Shown in pieces: positions 8,664 through 17,005 of a DNA stretch of 64,000 nucleotides. Under the pieces are notes generated by a model that was given only the letters and a program-made list of their open reading frames with translations, had not been told where the DNA came from and ran no database searches. The DNA is from Mycobacterium heidelbergense (GTDB lineage: Bacteria; Actinomycetota; Actinomycetes; Mycobacteriales; Mycobacteriaceae), in contig NZ_AP022615.1 in the NCBI RefSeq assembly GCF_010730745.1, forward strand, positions 992,001 through 1,056,000, written 5' to 3'. Position 1 is the stretch's first letter, and each line of letters begins with the position of its first letter. The translations under genes were made by a program, and so were the position numbers.

Positions 8664-9797
8664 TCATCCCGCCGACGGCGGCCGGGTCATGAACGTGCCC
8701 TTGATCTCCAACCCGAATTCGATGTCGTCGTAGTCGCGGCCCTCCCGCCGGCGGCGATTGCCCGCCGCGACCCGCGGCGGCATCAACGGTGGCAGCGTGG
8801 GCGACCCGGATTCCAGCGGAGAAAGCGGGGACACCGCCGCCGCGAGTTGCACCGGTGTTTGCGTGGCGGGCAGCATCCCCACCAGGGTGGGCGGCGCGGT
8901 CAGCTTGCCGATCGAAACCCCCACACCCACCGCGGCCGTCGGCGTCGTTGCCGATCCCACGGCGCGGATCGCGCTCACCATCTCACTCGTCGCCGCCCCC
9001 AGGGCCGCCTCGCCCTCCGCCAGGCCCTGGCCCACGTCGCCGCCCAGACCCTGAACCGCCTGGGCCGTGGCGGTCTGCGCTATGTAGCTGAGCAGGTTGA
9101 TCGGAATGCCGCCCGCGATGAACTGGTTCGCGTAGGTGTTGAGCAGCCCGAACCAGCCCGCCTGGGGGTTGAAGCCGCCGGGGGTGCTGAGCAGGTTCGT
9201 CAGGAAGTCCCCGATCGCCGATTGGGCCGAGGCGGCGGCGGGCACGGCACCGGCCTGCGCGGCGGCCGCGGCCGGGTCGGCGATCGGGGGCGGCGACGAG
9301 AACTGCGGCAGCGCGAGGGCCTGCGCCGTGGCGGCCTGGTAGCGGTACATCGCCACCGTGTTGTTCGCCCACATGCCCTCGTACTCGCCTTCGGTCGCGG
9401 CGATGGCCGCAAGGTTGTTCCCGAACCAGTTCGTCGCCACCAACTGCGCCAGCCGCGTCCGGTTGGCGCCGACCGCCACGGGGACGACCACCGCCCCCCG
9501 GGCCGATTCGAATGCGGCCGCGGCGGCCCGCACCGACGACGACAGTTGCTGGCACTGCTGCGCGGTGGTGCGCAGCCAGGAGAGGTAGGGCTGGGCGGCC
9601 TGGACCATCGCCGCCGACGACGGTCCCGTCCAGGAGTCATTCAGTGACGACAACACCGAGGCGTGCCGGCCGACGGATTCCTCCAGCTCGATGCCCAGCT
9701 GCCGCCACACGTCGGACGCCTCGATCAACGACCCCGCACCGGGCCCGGAGTGGATCAACGCCGAGGTGACCTCGGGCGGCGCCGTCAGGAAATCCAT
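8664..9797 (-). CDS. PPE family protein (tandem copy 1)
   Basis: A 377-residue PPE protein. The N-terminal about 170 residues form the PPE domain, with PPE at residues 7-9, LIHSGPGAGSL and SWTGPSSAAM. The tail contains GVSIGKLTAPP, a variant of the PPE-SVP motif without the final Trp, and a basic stretch RRRREGRDYDD near the end. PPE proteins are exported by type VII secretion, normally as heterodimers with PE proteins, but no PE or ESX gene is adjacent. It is the downstream member of a tandem pair with the gene at 9937, which has the same organisation. Confidence 0.9.
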   Translation of the reverse strand: MDFLTAPPEVTSALIHSGPGAGSLIEASDVWRQLGIELEESVGRHASVLSSLNDSWTGPSSAAMVQAAQPYLSWLRTTAQQCQQLSSSVRAAAAAFESARGAVVVPVAVGANRTRLAQLVATNWFGNNLAAIAATEGEYEGMWANNTVAMYRYQAATAQALALPQFSSPPPIADPAAAAAQAGAVPAAASAQSAIGDFLTNLLSTPGGFNPQAGWFGLLNTYANQFIAGGIPINLLSYIAQTATAQAVQGLGGDVGQGLAEGEAALGAATSEMVSAIRAVGSATTPTAAVGVGVSIGKLTAPPTLVGMLPATQTPVQLAAAVSPLSPLESGSPTLPPLMPPRVAAGNRRRREGRDYDDIEFGLEIKGTFMTRPPSAG

Positions 9798-9936
9798 GAC
9801 GTCTTACCGCGGGATGAGCGTGGGATCGGCGAATGCGTTATGCGACTGGACATTTCGGTGTCCTACTGCCTGTCGCTGTTGACCTGCCCGGTGGCATCGT
9901 TCGGCGTGCGCAGCGGTCGGGCACCATAGTCGGCTC

Positions 9937-11073
9937 TCACCCACCCGAGGGCGACCGGGGCATCACTTTTCCCTTGACCTGCGCGCCGACTTGGAGATCC
10001 TCGTACTTCGGCTGCTTCCTCTTGCGCCAGCCGCTGCCCGCCGAGATCGGCGGCGGCATCAACGGCGGGAGCATGTCGAACCCGGAGTCCCCCGCGGGAA
10101 GCGGCGACGCCGCCGACGCGAGTTGCACGGGCGTTTGGGCGCTCGGCATGATCCCGACCACGGCGGGCGGCACGGTCAGCTTGCCCACCGTCACCCCCGC
10201 GCCCAACGCGCCCGTGGGCGCCGCCGCGGGTATGGCGCGGATCGCGCTCGCCAGATCGCCGGCGATCCCCCCAAAGGCCGACTCCCCCTCCGACAAGCCT
10301 TGGCCGACTTCGCCGCCCACGCTCTGCAGCGCCTGGGCCGAGGTGTTCTGCGCGGCATAGCTGAGCAGGTTGATGGGGAAGCCGGACGAGATGAACTGGT
10401 TGGCATAGGTGTTGGCCAGTCCGAACCAGCCGGAGTTGGGGTCGAAGCCGCCGGGGGTGCTGAGCAGGTTCGTCAGCAAGTCCCCGATGGTCGATTGCGC
10501 CGACGTGGCGGTGGCGGGCACGGCGCTGGCCTGGGTGGCCGCCGCCGTCGGGCTGGCGATCGCGGCCGGCGACGAGAATTGCGGCACGTCGAGGGCCTGC
10601 GCCGAGGCCGCCTGATAGCGATACATCGCCGCGGAATTGTCGGCCCACATGGCCTGGTACTGGTCCTCGGTCTGGGCGATGGCCGCGAGGTTGCCGCCCA
10701 GCCGGTCGGTGGCCACCAGCCGCGCGAGCCGGGTTCTGTTGGCGGCGACCTGGGCGGGCTGCACCACGCTCGATTGAACCTGGCCGAAGGCCGCGGCGGC
10801 CGTCCGCGCCGACGAGGCCAGCTGCTGGCACTGCTGGGCGGTGGTGCGCATCCAGGTGAGGAAGGGCTCGACGGCCTGGGCCATCGTCGCCGCCGACGGC
10901 CCCCGCCAGGCCTGCGTCAACGAGGACACCACCGACGAGTAGATGGGGGCGGTCTGTTCGAGCTCGACGCCGAGGTGTTGCCACGCGCCGGACGCCTCGA
11001 TCAGTGACTCCGCGCCGGGCCCGGAGTGGATGAGCGCCGAGGTGATCTCGGGCGGCAACGAGATGAAGTCCAT
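9937..11073 (-). CDS. PPE family protein (tandem copy 2)
   Basis: A 378-residue paralogue of the PPE gene at 8664: MDFISLPPEITSALIHSGPG at the start, AWRGPSAATM, the segment DLLTNLLSTPGGFDPNSGW, GVTVGKLTVPP near residue 320, and a basic WRKRKQPKYED tail. The ATG at 11073 was chosen because it places the PPE motif at residues 7-9 as in the sister gene; the open frame starts 19 codons earlier. The two copies are nearly collinear over their whole length, so they arose by duplication of a full gene. A PE partner must be encoded elsewhere if one is needed. Confidence 0.9.
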   Translation of the reverse strand: MDFISLPPEITSALIHSGPGAESLIEASGAWQHLGVELEQTAPIYSSVVSSLTQAWRGPSAATMAQAVEPFLTWMRTTAQQCQQLASSARTAAAAFGQVQSSVVQPAQVAANRTRLARLVATDRLGGNLAAIAQTEDQYQAMWADNSAAMYRYQAASAQALDVPQFSSPAAIASPTAAATQASAVPATATSAQSTIGDLLTNLLSTPGGFDPNSGWFGLANTYANQFISSGFPINLLSYAAQNTSAQALQSVGGEVGQGLSEGESAFGGIAGDLASAIRAIPAAAPTGALGAGVTVGKLTVPPAVVGIMPSAQTPVQLASAASPLPAGDSGFDMLPPLMPPPISAGSGWRKRKQPKYEDLQVGAQVKGKVMPRSPSGG

Positions 11074-11233
11074 GATTGTCACACTCACCATGCCGGAAAC
11101 GGCCTCGAAAACTCGCGCTGACCGCGCCACGAAAACCCGTCAAACATTGCGCATCGACGCCTCCCGTGCCCGGATCCTTCGCCGACAACGATATACCGGT
11201 GGCCACGCCTTGGTTCCCGACCGCGCTGACCGC

Positions 11234-12106
11234 TTACGGGCCCGGCCGGCGGCTGACGAACTCGCGGTGAACCCCGGTGAGCGGGTCGGTGAACGCGATG
11301 CGCCGCGCCAGCAACCGCAGCGGCGCGCCGAAGTCGTCGGCCGGCACGTCAATGACGTTGGGATACAACGGATCACCTTCGATCGGCACCCCGAGCGAGG
11401 CCATGTGTACCCGCAGCTGGTGGGTGCGCCCGGTGCGCGGCGTCAGCCGGTAGAGGCCGTGTGGGGCTACGAGTTCCACCAACGTCTCCGCGTTGGGCGC
11501 ACCGGGCTCGCAGACCGCCTGCAGGCGGCCCCGGCGCTTGACGATGCGGCTCCGAACCACCCGCGGCAACACCAGCGCCGGATCGACCGCCGCCCGCGCC
11601 AGGTAGGTCTTGGCGACCAGGCCCCGGGCGAACAGCGTCTGGTAGGCGCCGCGCGCCTCGCGCCGGGCGGTGAACAGCAGCACCCCCGCGGTCAGCCGGT
11701 CCAGCCGGTGCGCCGGGCTGAGCTCCGGCAAGCCCAGCTCCCGGCGCAGCCGCACCAGCGCGGTCTGCGCGACGTGGCGTCCCCGCGGCATGGTGGCCAG
11801 AAAGTGCGGCTTGTCGGCGACCACGATGTCGGCGTCGCGGTAGAGCACCGGGATGTCGAACGGCACCGGCACCTCGTCGGGGAGTTCGCGATACAGGTAG
11901 ACGACCGATCCGGCGGGCAGCGCCGTGGCCTCGTCGACCACGGCGCCGTCGGCGTCGACGACCTCCCCGGCCAGCACCTTGGCGCGGGCCCGCGGGCCGA
12001 ACCGGGCGTCCAGCTCGGCCAGCACCGGTCCCCCGCGCAGCCGCACCCGCGCGGGGCCGAGCCCGTCGCGCACCGGAAGCGGCGCGGATTTCAGGCGCGC
12101 CCTCAA
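11234..12106 (-). CDS. RluA-family pseudouridine synthase (Rv3300c-like)
   Basis: About 290 residues. The RluA-type catalytic motif is HRLDRLTAG with Asp136, followed by FARGLVAKTYLA and RTGRTHQLRVHM, all typical of the family. It would isomerise uridine to pseudouridine in rRNA or tRNA; the site is unknown. The start is uncertain. The TTG at 12106 is chosen because it overlaps the glpD2 stop (TTGA), consistent with translational coupling, and gives a length near the M. tuberculosis homologue. In M. tuberculosis phoY1 lies between this gene and glpD2; here they overlap, so phoY1 is missing at this position. Confidence 0.8.
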   Translation of the reverse strand: MRARLKSAPLPVRDGLGPARVRLRGGPVLAELDARFGPRARAKVLAGEVVDADGAVVDEATALPAGSVVYLYRELPDEVPVPFDIPVLYRDADIVVADKPHFLATMPRGRHVAQTALVRLRRELGLPELSPAHRLDRLTAGVLLFTARREARGAYQTLFARGLVAKTYLARAAVDPALVLPRVVRSRIVKRRGRLQAVCEPGAPNAETLVELVAPHGLYRLTPRTGRTHQLRVHMASLGVPIEGDPLYPNVIDVPADDFGAPLRLLARRIAFTDPLTGVHREFVSRRPGP

Positions 12107-13857
12107 CTGAGCGGCACCGGCTCGAGGATCTCGGCGCGCGCCTCGGGCGCGCTGGCCCGCAACTCGTCCGCCGACACGTCGTCGGGCTGGGCCTGCGACA
12201 GGATCTCGGCCTCCACCCGCGCCGTGTAGTTGGCGACCTCGCGGTCGACGTCCTCGGCGCTCCACCCCAGCACCGGCGCCACCACCTCGGCCACCTCGCG
12301 GGCGCAGTCGACGCCGCGGTGCGGGTATTCGATGGAGATGCGCATCCGGCGGGCCAGGACGTCCTCCAGGTGCAGGGCGCCCTCGGCGGTGACCGCATAC
12401 AGCGCCTCCACCCTCAGGTAGCCCGGCGCCTCCTTGATCGGGCTGAGCAGGCCGGGGGTTTCGGCCGCCAGGCCCAGGACGTCGTCAATCAGCGAACCGT
12501 AGCGGTCCAGCAGGTGGCGCACCCGGTACGGGTGCAGGCCCTGCAGCGTGGCGACGTGTTCGACCTGGTTGACCAGCGCGAAGTAGCCGTCGGCGCCCAG
12601 CAGGCTCACCTTCTCGGTGATCGACGGCGCCACCCGGGCCGGGACGAACTGGGCGGCGGCGTCGATCGCGTCGGCGGCCATCACCCGGTAGGTGGTGTAT
12701 TTGCCGCCGGCGATCGCGATCAGGCCGGGCGCGGGCACGGCCACGGCGTGCTCGCGGGACAGCTTGGACGTTTCCTCGCTTTCGCCGGCGAGCAGCGGCC
12801 GCAGCCCGGCGTACACCCCGTCGATGTCGGCGTGCGTGAGCGGGGTGGCCAGCACGGTGTTGACGGTGCCCAGGATGTAGTCGATGTCGGCCTTGGTGGC
12901 CGCGGGGTGGGCCAGGTCGAGGTCCCAGTCGGTGTCGGTGGTGCCGATGATCCAATGGCTGCCCCACGGGATGACGAACATCACCGACTTCTCGGTGCGC
13001 AGGATGATCGCGACGTCGCTGACGATGCGGTCCCGCGGCACCACCACGTGCACGCCCTTGGACGCGCGCACCTGGAACCGCCCGCGCTGCTTGGACAGCG
13101 CCTGGATCTCGTCGGTCCACACCCCGGTGGCGTTGACCACGACGTGGCCGCGGACCTCGCTGATCGCGCCGTCCTCGGAGTCGCGGACCCGCACGCCGGT
13201 CACCCGGTCGCCCTCGCGCAGCAACGCGACCACCTGGCTCGACGAGCGCACCACCGCGCCGTAGTGCGCGGCGGTGCGCGCGACCGTCATGGTGTGGCGG
13301 GCGTCGTCGACGACGGTGTCGTAGTAGCGAATCCCGCCGATCAAGGAGGTGCGCTTCAGGCCCGGGCACAACCGGAGGGCGCCGGCGCGGGTCAAATGCT
13401 TTTGCGCCGGAACGGATTTCGCGCCGCCGAGGCGGTCGTAGAGGAAGATGCCGGCGGCGATGTAGGGGCGTTCCCACCCGCGCCGGGTGAGCGGAAACAG
13501 GAACGGCAGCGGCTTGACCAGGTGCGGTGCCAGCTTGGTCAGCGACAGCTCGCGCTCGTAGAGGGCCTCGCGGACCAGGCCGAATTCCAGTTGCTCGAGG
13601 TAGCGCAGCCCGCCGTGGAACATCTTCGACGAGCGGCTCGAGGTGCCCGACGCGAAATCGCGCGCCTCGACCAGCGCCACCTTGAGCCCGCGGGTGGCGG
13701 CGTCCAGTGCGCACCCGGAGCCCACCACGCCGCCGCCGATGACCACCACGTCGAACTGCTCGGCGCCGAGCCGCTCCCAGGCCAGCGCGCGTTGCCGCGG
13801 TCCCAGCTCGGAGGCCGGCGAGCGCTGCTCGCCGGGTGCGTGGATCGGATCGCTCAC
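12103..13857 (-). CDS. glpD2: Aerobic glycerol-3-phosphate dehydrogenase
   Basis: A 584-residue FAD enzyme that oxidises glycerol-3-phosphate to dihydroxyacetone phosphate and passes electrons to the quinone pool at the membrane. The Rossmann dinucleotide motif VVVIGGGVVGSGCALDAATR is at about residues 37-56, followed by SGTSSRSSKMFHGGLRYLE, a GlpD signature. A C-terminal accessory domain follows from about residue 410. The GTG at 13857 has GAGGAG upstream. Its last bases overlap the start of the pseudouridine synthase. lpdA is 67 bases upstream on the same strand, so an lpdA-glpD2-rluA-like operon is likely. Confidence 0.93.
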   Translation of the reverse strand: MSDPIHAPGEQRSPASELGPRQRALAWERLGAEQFDVVVIGGGVVGSGCALDAATRGLKVALVEARDFASGTSSRSSKMFHGGLRYLEQLEFGLVREALYERELSLTKLAPHLVKPLPFLFPLTRRGWERPYIAAGIFLYDRLGGAKSVPAQKHLTRAGALRLCPGLKRTSLIGGIRYYDTVVDDARHTMTVARTAAHYGAVVRSSSQVVALLREGDRVTGVRVRDSEDGAISEVRGHVVVNATGVWTDEIQALSKQRGRFQVRASKGVHVVVPRDRIVSDVAIILRTEKSVMFVIPWGSHWIIGTTDTDWDLDLAHPAATKADIDYILGTVNTVLATPLTHADIDGVYAGLRPLLAGESEETSKLSREHAVAVPAPGLIAIAGGKYTTYRVMAADAIDAAAQFVPARVAPSITEKVSLLGADGYFALVNQVEHVATLQGLHPYRVRHLLDRYGSLIDDVLGLAAETPGLLSPIKEAPGYLRVEALYAVTAEGALHLEDVLARRMRISIEYPHRGVDCAREVAEVVAPVLGWSAEDVDREVANYTARVEAEILSQAQPDDVSADELRASAPEARAEILEPVPLS

Positions 13858-13924
13858 GGCGCAGGTCTCCTCATCGCCGAAACTCCCGTCGGTTACTGGC
13901 CAGTAGGACGCTGCTTTACCAAGG

Positions 13925-15364
13925 CTAGTCCAGATCGTCGTGGGCCATCAGCCGACGAGCGGCCTCGGTGATCGAACCGGACAGCGACGGGTAAACGGCC
14001 AGCGTCTGCGCCAATTCGTTCACGGTGATGCGGTTTGTCACGGCCACCGCGATCGGCAGGATCAGCTCGGAGGCGATGGGCGCCACGACCACGCCGCCGA
14101 TCACCACGCCGGTGGACTTCCGGCAGAAGACCTTCACGAATCCCTGCCGCAGCCCCGACATCTTGGCTCGCGCGTTGGTCCGCAGCGGCAGCATGATCGT
14201 GCGGGCGGGCACCGAACCGTCGTCGATCATCGACTGCGGCACCCCGACCGCGGCGATCTCGGGCCTGGTGAACACCGTCGCCGCCACCGTGCGCAGCCGG
14301 ATCGGGCTGACGCCCTCGCCCAGCGCGTGATACATCGCGATCCGGCCCTGCATGGCGGCGACGGACGCCAAAAGCAGCAGCCCGGTGCAGTCCCCCGCGG
14401 CGTAGATGCCGGGCACCGAGGTGCGCGAAACCCGGTCCACCGGTAGGTAATTGCCGGGGCCCAGCTCGATGCCGACCCGTTCCAGGCCGAGGCCGCCGGT
14501 GTTGGGGACCGACCCGATGGTCATCAGGGCGTGGCTGCCCTCGACGGTGCGCCCGTCGGTCATGGTGACCAGCACGCCGGCTTCGGTGCGGGTGACCGAT
14601 TCCGCGCGGGCGTTCTTGAACAGCCGGACGCCGCGTTCGGCGAAGGACTCCTCCAGGACCGCCGCGGCGTCGGCGTCCTCGTACGGCAGCACCCGGTCCC
14701 GGCTGGCCGCCACGGTCACCTGCACGCCCAGCTCGGTGTAGGCGCTGACGAACTCGGCGCCGGTGACCCCGGAGCCCACCACCACGAGGTGATCGGGCAG
14801 CGCCTCCAGGTCGTAGAGCTGCCGCCAGGTCAGGATGCGCTCGCCGTCGGGCCGCGCCGACGGCAGGATCCGCGGGCTGGCGCCGGTGGCGATCAGCACG
14901 ACGTCGGCCTCGTATTCGCTGGTGACGGGGCCGTCGGGCCCCGGATCGGAATGGGTGGCCCTGACGCGGTGGCGGGCCAGGCCGGGCGCGGAGTCGATCA
15001 GCTCGCCCCGGCCCGCGACCACGTGCACGCCCACGCTGAGCAGGTGGGCCTTGATGTCGGCCGACTGCGCCGACGCCAGCGCCTTGACCCGGGCGTGGAT
15101 CTGCGGCAACGAGATCTTGGCGTCGTCGATGTCGATGTCGATGCCCAGCCGGGGCGCTCGACGCAGTTCGGTGCGCAGCCCGGTGGAGGCGATGAACGTC
15201 TTGGACGGCACGCAGTCGTCCAGAACCGCCGCGCCGCCGATGCCGTCGGAGTCGATGATGGTCACCTGGGCGGCGTCGGGGTGTTCCGGGCGCAGCGTGG
15301 CGGCGACCAGCGCGGCTTCGTAACCGGCCGGGCCGCCGCCGAGGATCACGATGCGGGTCACCAC
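13925..15364 (-). CDS. lpdA: LpdA, flavoprotein disulfide-reductase family NAD(P)H quinone reductase
   Basis: 479 residues. FAD-binding VILGGGPAGYEAALVA at the N-terminus, NAD-binding VVVGSGVTGAEFVSAYTELG, the second FAD site YAAGDCTG, and a C-terminal dimerisation domain. Instead of the active-site CxxxxC of dihydrolipoamide dehydrogenases it has AAVLDDCVPSK, so only one redox cysteine is present. This is also the case in M. tuberculosis LpdA (Rv3303c), which acts as a quinone reductase and not as an E3 subunit. The product stops at HDDLD, about 20 residues before the C-terminus I recall for the M. tuberculosis protein. The GTG at 15364 matches that protein's MVTRIV start; another GTG follows immediately. 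Confidence 0.9.
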   Translation of the reverse strand: MVTRIVILGGGPAGYEAALVAATLRPEHPDAAQVTIIDSDGIGGAAVLDDCVPSKTFIASTGLRTELRRAPRLGIDIDIDDAKISLPQIHARVKALASAQSADIKAHLLSVGVHVVAGRGELIDSAPGLARHRVRATHSDPGPDGPVTSEYEADVVLIATGASPRILPSARPDGERILTWRQLYDLEALPDHLVVVGSGVTGAEFVSAYTELGVQVTVAASRDRVLPYEDADAAAVLEESFAERGVRLFKNARAESVTRTEAGVLVTMTDGRTVEGSHALMTIGSVPNTGGLGLERVGIELGPGNYLPVDRVSRTSVPGIYAAGDCTGLLLLASVAAMQGRIAMYHALGEGVSPIRLRTVAATVFTRPEIAAVGVPQSMIDDGSVPARTIMLPLRTNARAKMSGLRQGFVKVFCRKSTGVVIGGVVVAPIASELILPIAVAVTNRITVNELAQTLAVYPSLSGSITEAARRLMAHDDLD

Positions 15365-15436
15365 ACGCCCTAACCTAATCGCCCGCGAACCGCTCGGGTG
15401 AATAGCGCTCGGGCCTGTGCCGTTTAAGCTTTCCCC

Positions 15437-15922
15437 GTGCCGCTCTACGCCGCGTACGGGTCGAACATGCATCCCGAGCAGATGCTGAAGCGCGCACCCC
15501 ACTCGCCGATGGCCGGAACGGGCTGGCTGCACGGGTGGCGGTTGACGTTCGGCGGCGAGGACATCGGCTGGGAGGGGGCGCTGGCCACCGTCGTCGAGGA
15601 CCCGGGCTCCAAGGTGTTCGTCGTCCTCTACGACATGACGCCGGCCGACGAGATGAACCTCGACCGGTGGGAGGGCTCCGAGTTCGGCGTCCACAAGAAG
15701 ATCCGCTGCAGGGTGGAGCGGCTGTCGTCGGACACCACCACCGATCCCGTGCTGGCGTGGCTGTACGTGCTGGACGCCTGGGAGGGCGGCCTGCCGTCGG
15801 CGCGCTACCTGGGCGTGATGGCCGACGCCGCCGAAATCGCCGGCGCGCCAGAGGATTACGTGCACAACCTGCGGACCCGCCCGGCCCGCAACATCGGCCC
15901 CGGCACGAGCGCCCAAGACTGA
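15437..15922 (+). CDS. Gamma-glutamylcyclotransferase-like protein (Rv3304-like)
   Basis: A 161-residue cytosolic protein starting LYAAYGSNMHPEQM. The YGSN loop is the substrate-binding signature of the gamma-glutamylcyclotransferase (GGCT/BtrG) fold, followed by the expected beta-barrel with YDMTPADEMNLDRWEG. In this family an acidic residue acts in catalysis; the Glu of DRWEG is a candidate. It is divergent from lpdA with 72 bases between, so each probably has its own promoter. A GTG start at 15437. The physiological substrate is not known for the mycobacterial members. Confidence 0.8.
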   Translation: MPLYAAYGSNMHPEQMLKRAPHSPMAGTGWLHGWRLTFGGEDIGWEGALATVVEDPGSKVFVVLYDMTPADEMNLDRWEGSEFGVHKKIRCRVERLSSDTTTDPVLAWLYVLDAWEGGLPSARYLGVMADAAEIAGAPEDYVHNLRTRPARNIGPGTSAQD

Positions 15923-15926
15923 TCGC

Positions 15927-15982
15927 GAGCGTGCGTGTTTGTACACGACACGCCGCGTCCGGCCGGCATTCTGCGCACGCTC
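15927..15982. repeat. 56-bp palindromic repeat, copy A
   Basis: Outer arms GAGCGTGCG and CGCACGCTC with a core containing TTGTACACGACACGCCG. It is the inverted-orientation counterpart of the element at 16937-16992, and a third copy of exactly the same length lies at 61082-61137. It overlaps the last codons of the DUF559-type gene and follows the stop of the gene at 15437, so it could act as a convergent-gene terminator as well as a dispersed repeat. Confidence 0.8.
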
Positions 15983-16868
15983 ACGCGGCGCTGGCCCGCT
16001 CCAGTCGCCGTTCGATCCGGGCAACAAGTTCGCGGGGTCGATACCTGACGTCCCCGAAGACGATCGGCACGACTAGCCACCCCAAGTCCTGGAGCGCCGC
16101 GGAACGCCGGCGATCCCGGAGAAAGGCGTCCGGCCCGCTGTGCCAGTCGACGCCGTCGTACTCGGCCGCTACGCGGCAAGCGGGCCAGGCGAAGTCAAGC
16201 CGCCAGGTTCGGCCGGTCAGGTCGACGATCTCGTACTGCAACACGGGCGGCGGCAGGCCGCCGTCGAGCATGACCAGCCGCGCCTCGCTCTCCATCGGCG
16301 ACTCGGCCAGCGGCGAGGCCAACTCGAGCAACTCCCGAGCCGCGACGACGCCGCGCCGCCCGGAATGCCGCCTGAGCACGCGCCGCAGCCCGTCGCGGTC
16401 GCAGGTGCCGCCGCGCAACGCGGCGTCCAGCGTCGCCAGGGCTCTTGGCCTGCGCAGGCCGCGCGCCACCTCGATCGCCGTCCACGCGGGCGTGGTGGCC
16501 GGCCGGCCGGCGACGATGGCCAGCGGCGCGCCCGCACGGCGGTGTACCACCAGACCGCGGGTCGGCCGCAATTGTTGCCCGCCGGGATTGAGCACGTGCA
16601 GGTCCCTGTCCTCTTCAGTGTCGAAGCCGTATGCAGCCGCCGCGGTGCTCAGGCACACCGCGATCGTCGTCCCCGTCGCCAAATCCAGGCCGCGCAGTCG
16701 CAGCGCGTCGGTGATCTCGCCGCGGCCGTAAACTCCATACCAAACCTTTTGCAGCACACCGCATTTCAGGCCAAACTCCAGGCCGCGGCGGGTGAGGTGG
16801 GTCAACGCCTGGGCGGAGGTCACCACGCCGCCCTGCGCATCGAGCAGCCGTTCGAGCTCCGCATTCAC
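15981..16868 (-). CDS. DUF559-type protein with AbiEi-like N-terminus
   Basis: 295 residues. The N-terminal part (about 1-110) has a winged-helix pattern, LLDAQGGVVTSAQAL, followed by VWYGVYGRG, as in the N-terminal domain of AbiEi-type antitoxin-like proteins. The C-terminal part is DUF559-like, with LDFAWPACRVAAEYDGVDWH and a closing LGWLVVPIVFGDV. This is a restriction-endonuclease-like fold related to very-short-patch repair nucleases, and the Asp and Glu in LDFAW/AEYDG are the expected metal ligands. Many mycobacterial genomes carry several such genes; none has an assigned role. The GTG at 16868 begins NAELERLLDAQGG. It is bracketed by inverted copies of a 56-bp palindrome, unlike any other gene here. 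Confidence 0.75.
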   Translation of the reverse strand: MNAELERLLDAQGGVVTSAQALTHLTRRGLEFGLKCGVLQKVWYGVYGRGEITDALRLRGLDLATGTTIAVCLSTAAAAYGFDTEEDRDLHVLNPGGQQLRPTRGLVVHRRAGAPLAIVAGRPATTPAWTAIEVARGLRRPRALATLDAALRGGTCDRDGLRRVLRRHSGRRGVVAARELLELASPLAESPMESEARLVMLDGGLPPPVLQYEIVDLTGRTWRLDFAWPACRVAAEYDGVDWHSGPDAFLRDRRRSAALQDLGWLVVPIVFGDVRYRPRELVARIERRLERASAA

Positions 16869-16936
16869 GCCCGGTATCGTCGGCGCACCGCGGCGAGCCC
16901 ACAATTCACCCCTGTGCACCCCTGTTGACCCCTGCC

Positions 16937-16992
16937 GAGCGTGCGCAGAATGCCAGCAGCGCGCGGCGTGTCGTGTGCAAACACGCACGCTC
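16937..16992. repeat. 56-bp palindromic repeat, copy B
   Basis: Arms GAGCGTGCG/CGCACGCTC, same length as copies A and C. Read on the plus strand it matches the reverse complement of copy A at most positions, so A and B form a long inverted repeat around the DUF559-type gene. It lies between that gene's start and the amiA1 stop. Confidence 0.8.
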
Positions 16993-17005
16993 GCGGTCGA
17001 AGGGG

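Noticed and set aside
5907..9647. Plus-strand open frame of 1246 codons opposite the P-type ATPase and a PPE gene
   Set aside because: Antisense shadow of two well-supported genes in high-GC DNA; low-complexity Arg/Gly/Asp content and no domain.
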